From Saccharomonospora cyanea NA-134 (GTDB lineage: Bacteria > Actinomycetota > Actinomycetes > Mycobacteriales > Pseudonocardiaceae): DNA of 64,000 bases. The position numbers and the translations under genes are program-made. The DNA lies in assembly GCF_000244975.1 (NCBI RefSeq), contig NZ_CM001440.1, positions 2,340,325-2,404,324 of the forward strand. Direction: 5' to 3'. The notes below the pieces were generated by a model. That model was not told the DNA's origin, did not search any database, and saw nothing but the letters and a program-made list of their open reading frames with translations. Shown here in pieces: positions 57,384 to 64,000 of this stretch. The first letter of the stretch is position 1, and every line of letters begins with the position of its first letter.

Positions 57384-58964
57384 TTACGCCCCGCCGCCGT
57401 GCGGGTGGCGGGGCCGGGGAGGAGCACCGGAGGCGGAGGGGGCGTACGGCAACTGCGAACACGCGTTCACAACCTGCGGACACGCCGGGATGTCGCGCGG
57501 GCGACGCGCGACGAACAGCAGCGCCGCCGTCACCCCGGTCACAGCGGTGGCGAGGACCGGGAACCAGTCTCCCCACCGGACGTAGGGGGTGAGGCCCTCG
57601 TGCAGAGGCACGCTGACGGTGAAGGTGCCACGGTGGGTCGGCGGCACCCAGGCCAGCAGACGGCCGTCCGCGTCGAAGGCCGCGGACGTTCCGCTGGAGT
57701 TGACGAGGACGGTCGAGCGTCCGGACTCGACGGCCCGGACGGCCTCGGCACTCGCCTGTTGCCGCTGAGCCCAGGTGTCGTGGAACGTGGTGAGGGAGCC
57801 CTGCACCACCGTCACGTCCGCCCCCCGGGCGGTGAGCGTGCGCCGGAGGTCGGGGAACGTGGACTCGTACGAGATCAGCGGGCCGAGCCGGACGTCCCCC
57901 ACCCGCAGCAGGGTCGGTGTGTCGCCGGGCGCCCGGTCCACCCGTGCGGCGTCGGTGTGCCCCAGGAGTGGGCCGAGCAGCGGGCGCAGGGGCACGTATT
58001 CCCCGAACGGCGCCAGCCGCTGCTTACGGTAGGTGCCTGCGACGCCGTCGGGACGGTAGTGGTGGGTGGACTTCGTGATGCGCCCGTCTGGGCCCTGCGC
58101 GTCGACGTTCACGAGGAGATGCCCGCCCGCGGATTCGGCGGCCCGGCGCAACCCGATCGCCACGTCCGGTCGCCGTGACGGATCGAGCGCGACGCTGCTC
58201 TGGCCCCACACCACCACGTCCGCCGTGGTGCGGGTGAGTTGATCGGTGAGCCGGAGGTGTTCGGCGAGGCTGTCCGAGACCAGGCCGGGTTGCACCCCGG
58301 CGACACGTACGTGCCCGGTCGCCGGGGAAGCCGTGTGGAGGGCACCGTGGACCGTGCCGGCGACGACGAACAGCAGCGCAGCGGAACCGCCGAGCAGCCG
58401 CGCCCGGCCATGGGCGCCGGGGAGGACGACGACCGCGACGCCGACGTTCACCGCGACCACCAGTGCACTGAGCAACCACACACCGCCGAGCGCTGCCACG
58501 TCCAGCACGTGCGGTGTCCGCCACTGCCCCAGCCCCAACGGGGTCCACGAGCCGCCGAGGTGTTTCCAGGAGCGCAGGGCTTCCAGCGTCACCCACAGGC
58601 AGGGCAGGAACGACAGGCCGAGCGCGGCTCTCGCCCAGGACAGCGGGGGCCGCAACACCCGGTACGCGCCGAGGCCGAACGGAACCCAGAGGAGTCCGAC
58701 GGCCGCCAGCGCGGGAACCGTGAACATGCCCAGGTGCGGAACGAGCCAGTGGTGGGCGGTGAGGAAGAACCCCACGGCGGCGGCCCAGCTCAGCCAGGCC
58801 GCGTCGCGGTAGGAGTGGGCGCGCGCGAGCAGCACGAGCAGCGGTACGAGACCGGTCCATGCCAGCCACCACAGGCCCGCGCCGGGGAGGGAGCAAGCCA
58901 GGACCGCGCCCGCGAGCGGAGCGAGCGCTCGCCCCGCCCAGCGGCGGCGTGGTTCGCGGCGCAC
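57384..58964 (-). CDS. apolipoprotein N-acyltransferase-like protein with altered catalytic residues
   Basis: GTG 58964; 526 residues. Seven or so N-terminal membrane helices (to ~200), a periplasmic nitrilase-fold domain (~215-480) and a last membrane helix (FPVLATAVTGVTAALLFV). Lnt uses a Glu-Lys-Cys triad to add a third acyl chain to lipoproteins. Here the Glu site reads VVWGQSS (Gln), the Lys is kept in YRKQRLAPFGEYVP, and the Cys site reads GPLISYESTFPD (Ser). I recall actinobacterial relatives with GES and VCFE at these places. It could be a pseudoenzyme, an O-acyl variant or a specialised paralogue. Confidence 0.8.
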   Translation of the reverse strand: MRREPRRRWAGRALAPLAGAVLACSLPGAGLWWLAWTGLVPLLVLLARAHSYRDAAWLSWAAAVGFFLTAHHWLVPHLGMFTVPALAAVGLLWVPFGLGAYRVLRPPLSWARAALGLSFLPCLWVTLEALRSWKHLGGSWTPLGLGQWRTPHVLDVAALGGVWLLSALVVAVNVGVAVVVLPGAHGRARLLGGSAALLFVVAGTVHGALHTASPATGHVRVAGVQPGLVSDSLAEHLRLTDQLTRTTADVVVWGQSSVALDPSRRPDVAIGLRRAAESAGGHLLVNVDAQGPDGRITKSTHHYRPDGVAGTYRKQRLAPFGEYVPLRPLLGPLLGHTDAARVDRAPGDTPTLLRVGDVRLGPLISYESTFPDLRRTLTARGADVTVVQGSLTTFHDTWAQRQQASAEAVRAVESGRSTVLVNSSGTSAAFDADGRLLAWVPPTHRGTFTVSVPLHEGLTPYVRWGDWFPVLATAVTGVTAALLFVARRPRDIPACPQVVNACSQLPYAPSASGAPPRPRHPHGGGA

Positions 58965-59019
58965 ACCGCCACGCTACGCCCACGGCGACCCGGCACACTC
59001 GGTCAGCGCGCGACCCTCG

Positions 59020-60519
59020 TCATCGGGTGTCGTGGGCTGTCGCCGCGGCGGTGTTCACCGGTTCGCCGTGCTCGTCCGAACCGGTCGGGTCCTCAGCCGT
59101 CTTGCGACGGGGGGTGAACAGCGCCGCGACCAGAGCGGCCACCCCGATGCAGCCCGCGGTGACGAAGGCGAGGCGCAGGCCGTCGGCGTCGGGGCTGACG
59201 GCGTCCTCGGCGCTGCCGAGAGCGGCGACGGTGACGAACACGGCGGTGCCCAGCGCGCCCGCGACCTGCTGGAGCGTGGACAGGATCGCGCTGCCGTGCG
59301 AGTGCAGGTGCTCGGGCAGCACGCCGAGGGACTCCGTCATGAGCGGGGTCATCATGAAGGCGAGACCTGTCATGAGCAGGACGTGGATGGCGATGACCGC
59401 CTCCAACGGCGAACCGGGGCCGAGCGTGGTGAAGAGCCAGAGCGAACCGGCCATCGCCAGGGCGCCCGGGATGACCAGCGGCCGGGAACCCAGCCGGTCG
59501 AACAACGCGCCCACCGGGCGGCCCAGGAGCCCGAGGACCAGACCGCCGGGCAGTACCGCCAGCCCACTGACGAACGTGCTGGTGTTCAGCACCGTCTGCA
59601 GGTAGAGCGGCAGCATGATCGAGCCCACTCCCAGCAGGCAGATGAACACCAGGCCGGTCAACGTCACGCCCAACACGAAACTGCGGTACGTGAACGGCCG
59701 CAGGTCGAGCAGCGCGCGGTCGTCGCGTTGCAGGCGGACCTGCCGGTAGGTGAACACGGCGAGTGCGGCGACGCCGACCACGACGGGCAGCCACGGCGGC
59801 AACGCATGACCTTGACCGCCCGATTCACCGATCGACGCCAGGCCGTAGAGAAGACCACCGAACCCGAGCGCGGACAGCAGTACCGACCCCATGTCGAGCG
59901 GCACCTTCCGCGTGTGACCGTCGAGCCGGAACCACTTCGCACCCAAGGCCAGCGCGGACAGCGCCAGCGGGAGCACGAGCCAGAACATCCAGCGCCAGCC
60001 CAGAGAGGACAGCAGGGCACCACCGATGGTGGGACCCACCGCGGGTGCGACGGCGATGACGATGGTGATCGTGCCCATCATCGCTCCCCGCCGCTGGGGC
60101 GGCACGAGGCGCATCACCGAGGTCATCAGAAGCGGCACCATCACGGCGGTGCCGCAGGCCTGCACGACCCGGCCCGCCAGCAGGACGCCGAAGCCCGGGG
60201 CGAGCGCGCTGAGCAGAGTGCCGGTGCTGAACAGGCTCAGGGAGGCGAGGAAGATGTGCCGAGGGGTGAAGCGTTCGAGCAGGAAGCCGGTCGTCGGGAT
60301 GACGACCGCCATCGTCAGCAGGAACCCGCTGGTCAACCACTGAACCGTCGTGGTGGTGACCCCCAGTTCGACGGTGAGGTCGCGCAGCGCGACGCTCAGG
60401 ATCGTCTCGTTGAGGATCATGACGAACGCCGAAGCGACCAACACCGCGATCAACGGGCCGCTCCGGGGGGTGGTGGAATCACGGTCGGACACCGGTTCGG
60501 TGCGAGCTCTGTCGATCAT
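59020..60519 (-). CDS. DHA2-family MFS drug exporter (EmrB/QacA type)
   Basis: 499 residues with fourteen membrane helices. The N-terminal FVMILNETILSVALRDLTVE, the TVQWLTSGFLLTMAVVIP motif and the GRVVQACGTAVMVPLLM and GPTIGGALLSSLGWRWMFWL motifs (motif C of exporters) define DHA2. It exports cationic or lipophilic compounds with proton antiport. Its start lies about 100 bp from the right-hand insertion sequence, which may have replaced its promoter or parted it from a regulator. It could contribute to export of cluster products, but nothing links it directly. Confidence 0.88.
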   Translation of the reverse strand: MIDRARTEPVSDRDSTTPRSGPLIAVLVASAFVMILNETILSVALRDLTVELGVTTTTVQWLTSGFLLTMAVVIPTTGFLLERFTPRHIFLASLSLFSTGTLLSALAPGFGVLLAGRVVQACGTAVMVPLLMTSVMRLVPPQRRGAMMGTITIVIAVAPAVGPTIGGALLSSLGWRWMFWLVLPLALSALALGAKWFRLDGHTRKVPLDMGSVLLSALGFGGLLYGLASIGESGGQGHALPPWLPVVVGVAALAVFTYRQVRLQRDDRALLDLRPFTYRSFVLGVTLTGLVFICLLGVGSIMLPLYLQTVLNTSTFVSGLAVLPGGLVLGLLGRPVGALFDRLGSRPLVIPGALAMAGSLWLFTTLGPGSPLEAVIAIHVLLMTGLAFMMTPLMTESLGVLPEHLHSHGSAILSTLQQVAGALGTAVFVTVAALGSAEDAVSPDADGLRLAFVTAGCIGVAALVAALFTPRRKTAEDPTGSDEHGEPVNTAAATAHDTR

Positions 60520-60620
60520 GAAAATGGCAGCCTTGTCCCAGGTAGGTTCGCGACGGGATCGGTGGAGACGCCGAACGGACGACGTTGTCGCGGTGATGGC
60601 TTCCCCGAACGGCCAGCCTA

Positions 60621-61488
60621 AGGGTTGTCCCGTAAATGGTCGCTGACGTGCTGGGTGCCTGCTGGTTTCTGTGTCATCCGGTGAGGGTGAGGTTGTGGAG
60701 GCGGGCGATGCCGAGCATGGCGTGGTGAACGCCGTCGCCTTTGAGTCGGCAGTCGCGCAGGATCTTCCAGCCCTTCATCCGGGCGAAGACGTGCTCGACG
60801 CGGGCACGGACTTTGCGGTGAGAGGCATTGTGTTCCTTCTTCCATGCCGGAAGTTCGGCCTGGCCCTTCTCGCGGCGGTGCGGGATGACCAGGCCGGTGC
60901 CCCGGTAGCCGCCATCGGCGATGACCGTGGTCTTACCGACGGAGTCTTTCGCGCCGGAGGACTCCCACGCCTTGCAGTCGTTGCGGTTGCCGGCGACGGG
61001 TCGGCCGACCGCGATGACGAGTCGGGTGTCGGCGTCGATGACGACCTGGTGGTTGGTGGAGTATCGGTAGTTCTTGGACTGCTCGGCGATGGTGTGGTCT
61101 CGGGTGGGGACCAGGGTACCGTCCACGATCAGCACGGTGTCGGTACGGAACCGCTTGCGCTGCTGGAGCGCAAGCGCGGGCCCGAGGTGGTCGATGATGC
61201 GGTCGGCGGCCGACTTGGACACCCCGAACAGCGGGGCCAGTTGACGCAAGGTCAGGTTCGTCCGCCAGTAGGTGGCAACCAGCAGCACGCGGTCCTCCAG
61301 TGGCAGGCTCCAGGGCCGCCCCTTGCGCACCGGGTCCGCACCCTCACGCCGCAGAGCGGTGATCAGCTTGCCGAACTGGCGCGGGCTCAGCCCGGTGAAC
61401 GGGGCTATCCAGGAGGGCTCAGACGCTGTGATCACACCAGACACGGCAAGATCATCTCACCCGCCACCAGCAGTTACGGGACAGCCCT
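60621..61488 (-). mobile_element. IS5-family insertion sequence, copy 2 (868 bp)
   Basis: Same ends, length and orientation as copy 1, flanked by C-TA (60618-60620) and TA-G (61489-61491). The target was again CTAG. Translations of both strands agree with copy 1, so the two are identical or nearly so at DNA level, implying recent transposition. It separates the DHA2 exporter start from the NAD(P)-binding gene region. Confidence 0.93.
60674..61444 (-). CDS. IS5-family DDE transposase (copy 2)
   Basis: GTG 61444; 256 residues identical to copy 1, with the same DDE residues (LIVDGTLVPT, VIADGGYRG, ARVEHVFARMK). The intact frame makes it potentially active in trans on both copies. Confidence 0.93.
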   Translation of the reverse strand: MSGVITASEPSWIAPFTGLSPRQFGKLITALRREGADPVRKGRPWSLPLEDRVLLVATYWRTNLTLRQLAPLFGVSKSAADRIIDHLGPALALQQRKRFRTDTVLIVDGTLVPTRDHTIAEQSKNYRYSTNHQVVIDADTRLVIAVGRPVAGNRNDCKAWESSGAKDSVGKTTVIADGGYRGTGLVIPHRREKGQAELPAWKKEHNASHRKVRARVEHVFARMKGWKILRDCRLKGDGVHHAMLGIARLHNLTLTG

Positions 61489-61656
61489 TAGCGTGACAGG
61501 ATGGCGGGAGCGACGTGTTTCCCGCCCGGTGGGTGATCTGTTCTCCCTCCGTGAACAGGGTGGTCCGAAATGTCCGTCACCGGCACGGGAGCCGCTCCGC
61601 GTTCGTCGTTCGGGACCCGCGGTGCGGCCCACCCCGGAGGCGCGGGGCCGCCGGAC

Positions 61657-62283
61657 TCAGTACCCGACGGCGACGTGCGGCTGCCCGCCGGGTTTCTCGA
61701 CCTCGTCCAGAACGGCCACCGCCATGTCCTCGGCGGAGATGCGGGACGTGCCGTCCGGATCGGCGACGAGCGTGGTCCCGCCGCGCCGGTAGCGACCGGT
61801 GCGCACGCCGGGCTCCAGGACGGCCGCGGGGCTGAGGTAGACGCAGTCGGCGGAGTGTGCCTGGCAAACACGGAACTGTTCGACGCTCGCGACGGCCGCG
61901 TCTCGCCACGCGTCCTCGACATAACGAGGGTCGTCGAGGACGAGCAGTCCGGGGCGGCCGGGGCTGCGGAGCGGCCCTGCGCCGCCCACCACGACGACCC
62001 GGGTGCGGGCGGCCGCCGCGGCGTCGAGCAACGCCGTCGTCGTCGCGGGCACCGTGTGCTCCTCGCCGCGCCGTGGGCGGGTGGCGCTCACGACCGCGTC
62101 GGAGCCGGCGAACAGCGACTTCATGCGGTCGACGTCGGTGACGTCGCCCTGGACGGACGTCACCCCGGATGTGTCGGACGCGCCGCTGCGGGACACGGCG
62201 ACGACCTCGTGGCCACGGGCGAGCGCTTCGGTGACCACTCGGGAGCCTGCCATGCCGGTGGCGCCGAGAACGACGAGTTTCAC
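61657..62283 (-). CDS. NAD(P)-binding atypical SDR/NmrA-like protein
   Basis: GTG 62283, overlapping the EamA gene stop by 4 bp, with AAGGAA upstream; 208 residues. The dinucleotide loop is VVLGATGMAGSRVVTEAL, followed by VVAVSRSG and VTSVQGDVTD. RVVVVGGAGPLRSPG and a C-terminal ISAEDMAVAVLDEVE close the fold, as in YwnB/BVR-B-like flavin or NAD(P)H reductases. The substrate is unknown. It is co-translated with the transporter and probably controlled by the divergent LysR regulator. Confidence 0.85.
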   Translation of the reverse strand: MKLVVLGATGMAGSRVVTEALARGHEVVAVSRSGASDTSGVTSVQGDVTDVDRMKSLFAGSDAVVSATRPRRGEEHTVPATTTALLDAAAAARTRVVVVGGAGPLRSPGRPGLLVLDDPRYVEDAWRDAAVASVEQFRVCQAHSADCVYLSPAAVLEPGVRTGRYRRGGTTLVADPDGTSRISAEDMAVAVLDEVEKPGGQPHVAVGY

Positions 62284-63212
62284 TGGTTGTTCCTTTCCTT
62301 CGGGGTTTCCCGGACCGGGGTGCGGCGGTTGCGTGGTGACCACTGCCCGGCGGTGACGGCCACGATGGTGAGGGCGAAGCCCACGAGCTGGATCGGCCCC
62401 AGGGTCTGTCCGAGCACCAGCACGCCGAGCAGTGCGGCGACGATCGGGGAGAGCGGGCCGAGCAGGGCGACGGAGGTCACCGGCAGCTCGGCGATCCCCC
62501 GGAACCACAGGATGTAGGCGAGCAGGCCGCCGACCAGGCCCAGCCAGAGGTAGCCGAGTACGGCGGGGCCGTCGACGGCGGGCGGCGCTCCCTCGAGGAC
62601 GAGGGTGACCGGCAGCAGGAAGAGGCCACCGGCGGTGAGCAACCACGAGGCGTACGCGGTGGGGCCCACGTTCTTCGGCCGCCCCCAGCGTTTGGTCAGG
62701 GTCACACCGAGCGCCATGCTGGCCGCACTGCCCAGCGCCGCGAGAACCCCCACGAGGTCGAACGCCGCCGAGCCGGGCCGCAGCACCACCAGCCCCACGC
62801 CGACGACACCGGCGACCGCCCACGCGGTACGCCACGCCGACGGCCGTTCGCGGAGCAACAGTACGGCCAGCGCCACGACGATGACCGGCTGGCTCGCGGA
62901 CAGTGTCGCGGCGATGCCACCGGGAAGCCGTTCGGCGGCGACGAAGAGCAGGGGGAAGAACAGGCCCATGTTGAGTACGCCCAGGATCGCCGCCCGGCCC
63001 CACCACACGCCGTGAGGCAGTGTCCGGGTGAGCGCGAGCGCGATGAGCCCCGCGGGCAGCGCGCGCAGGAGAGAGGCGAAGAGGGGGTGTCCCGGCGGCA
63101 GGAGTTCGGTGGTGACCACGTAGGTCGTGCCCCACACGGCGGGGGCGAGCGCCGTGATCGCCGTACGGCCCGCGTGGCCGGTGATCGCTTGAGGCGGGGA
63201 GAGGACTGCCAT
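62280..63212 (-). CDS. EamA-family (drug/metabolite) transporter
   Basis: ATG 63212; 310 residues, ten membrane helices in two repeated EamA halves: first LAPAVWGTTYVVTTELLPPG, second SAASMALGVTLTKRWG. A short polar C-terminus follows. Members export amino acids, nucleosides or drugs. It forms an operon with the NAD(P)-binding gene and is divergent from a LysR gene 78 bp away, the usual arrangement for LysR-controlled exporters. Confidence 0.88.
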   Translation of the reverse strand: MAVLSPPQAITGHAGRTAITALAPAVWGTTYVVTTELLPPGHPLFASLLRALPAGLIALALTRTLPHGVWWGRAAILGVLNMGLFFPLLFVAAERLPGGIAATLSASQPVIVVALAVLLLRERPSAWRTAWAVAGVVGVGLVVLRPGSAAFDLVGVLAALGSAASMALGVTLTKRWGRPKNVGPTAYASWLLTAGGLFLLPVTLVLEGAPPAVDGPAVLGYLWLGLVGGLLAYILWFRGIAELPVTSVALLGPLSPIVAALLGVLVLGQTLGPIQLVGFALTIVAVTAGQWSPRNRRTPVRETPKERNNQ

Positions 63213-63232
63213 GACCTCAGTGTTCGGGGATT

Positions 63233-63282
63233 CGATCAATGAGTCCAATGCATGTTTGTCATGCGATTGATCGTGCTCGATC
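63233..63282. promoter_or_regulatory. inverted repeats in the EamA-LysR divergent promoter region
   Basis: CGATCAAT (63233-63240) and ATTGATCG (63266-63273) are exact reverse complements 25 bp apart, and TGATCGTGCTCGATCA (63268-63283) holds a 6-bp inverted repeat. Such paired sites between divergent genes are typical LysR binding positions. Confidence 0.5.
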
Positions 63283-63290
63283 ATGAATGT

Positions 63291-64000
63291 ATGGAGTTGC
63301 AGCAACTGCGCTACGTCGTCGCCGTGGCCGAGACGAAGAGCTTCACCAGGGCGGCCGAGCGCTGCCTGGTGGTCCAGTCGGCACTGAGCCACCAGATCGC
63401 CCGGTTGGAACGCGAACTCGGCGGCAGGCTGTTCGACCGGACCAGTCGCCGCGTCCGGCTGACGGCCGCGGGGGAGGCGTTCCTCCCGGCGGCGAGGCGG
63501 TGCCTCGAGGCCGCCGAGCGTGCCGTCGCCGACGTCGCCGCCGCGCTCGGTGAGGTGCGAGGGCGGCTCACGCTCGGCGTGATCCCCACTGTCGCGGCCG
63601 TCGACCTGCCCGCCGCGCTCAAGGAGTTCCACACCCGGTATCCACAGGTGCGCGTCCAGCTGCGCCTGGGAAGCAGCCCGAACCTCGTCGAGCAGGTGAA
63701 GCAGGGCGACCTCGACCTCGCGTTCCTCGGCCTGCCCGCCACCGCCGAACCGCGCGGTGTGCGGGTGCACGAACTGACGCGGGACCGGCACGTCGCCGTG
63801 GTCGCGCCCGACCATCCGCTCGCCGGCGAAGCCGAGGTGGGACTGCGCAGGCTGGCGTCGGAGGTCTTCGTGGACTTTCCGGCCGGCTCGGCGGGCCGCA
63901 CCCAATCCGACCTGGCCTTCGAGGCCGCTGGGACCGACCGCGAGGTCGCTCTGGAGGTCGGTGCGGTGGACATCATGGTGCGGCTCGTGCAGCAGGGACT
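63291..64000 (+). CDS. LysR-family regulator, 3' end outside window
   Basis: ATG 63291; 236 residues visible. N-terminal winged helix: QQLRYVVAVAETKSFTRAAE, then VVQSALSHQIARLERELGG, and FDRTSRRVRLTAAG. The effector domain begins near residue 90 (RLTLGVIPTVAAVDLPAAL) and runs off the window. It is divergent from the EamA/NAD(P)-binding operon and is its likely regulator. Confidence 0.88.
   Translation, partial: MELQQLRYVVAVAETKSFTRAAERCLVVQSALSHQIARLERELGGRLFDRTSRRVRLTAAGEAFLPAARRCLEAAERAVADVAAALGEVRGRLTLGVIPTVAAVDLPAALKEFHTRYPQVRVQLRLGSSPNLVEQVKQGDLDLAFLGLPATAEPRGVRVHELTRDRHVAVVAPDHPLAGEAEVGLRRLASEVFVDFPAGSAGRTQSDLAFEAAGTDREVALEVGAVDIMVRLVQQG

Overview
The DNA is GC-rich with strong third-position G/C bias, many GTG starts and 4-bp stop/start overlaps. 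It carries a WXG100-type secretion gene group, an AftB-like arabinan arabinosyltransferase and an actinobacterial-type Lnt. Together these point to a mycolate-lineage actinomycete, most likely Pseudonocardiales (a Saccharomonospora/Amycolatopsis-like organism). The species is inferred, not shown.

Layout. (1) 1-6945: a cassette array of small, AT-richer genes that look like orphan immunity proteins of polymorphic toxins (SUKH-like, DUF2247-like, DUF6881-like and several unknowns). It also holds a toxin HINT-domain remnant and one 868-bp IS5-type element (2876-3743). (2) 7183-8561: an ArsR/SRPBCC pair with a palindromic operator over the start codon, then a DUF3140 gene. (3) 8822-18063: a LysR-headed catabolic operon (acyl-CoA dehydrogenase, two family III CoA-transferase-fold enzymes, a muconate-lactonizing-type enolase-superfamily enzyme, a relic, an aldehyde dehydrogenase and an MHS-type permease) closed by a 14-bp-stem terminator. 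(4) 18594-20396: a secreted family 3 beta-N-acetylhexosaminidase, divergent from the next block.

(5) 20878-45530: a non-collinear NRPS/PKS biosynthetic cluster on one strand, with genes overlapping or nearly so. In order: A-PCP-KS (AT lost, no ACP); a type II thioesterase; A-PCP-C-PCP; KS-AT-KR-DH-ACP; C-A-PCP with an Asn-type pocket; C-A-PCP with a Ser-type pocket, fused to a Cys-nucleophile thioesterase and a whole MFS exporter; and two tandem ATP-grasp ligases. This is the most interesting system in the window. The product is probably a small lipo- or polyketide-peptide containing Asn and Ser, finished or extended by ATP-grasp ligation and exported by the fused carrier.

(6) 45601-46467: an autoregulated DUF2975/YozG-like pair. 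(7) 46720-50577: a decayed Rhs toxin locus holding the Rhs N-terminus, a fragment of the Rhs core-associated end, a ParB-like toxin tip, a DUF6896-like immunity gene, an Imm52 gene broken at a T7 tract and an integrase stump. (8) 50977-58964: housekeeping-like genes (two DUF1990 proteins, a three-gene WXG100-type set, a LURP-one-like protein, an AftB-like transferase, a YbjN-like protein and an Lnt with altered catalytic residues). (9) 59020-64000: a DHA2 drug exporter, a second identical IS copy (60621-61488), an NAD(P)-binding protein, an EamA transporter and a divergent LysR gene cut by the window end.

The two toxin/immunity regions share a decayed ~120-bp gene fragment in the same orientation (near 0.9 kb and 48.5 kb). 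This suggests repeated recombination at polymorphic-toxin loci around the metabolic core.
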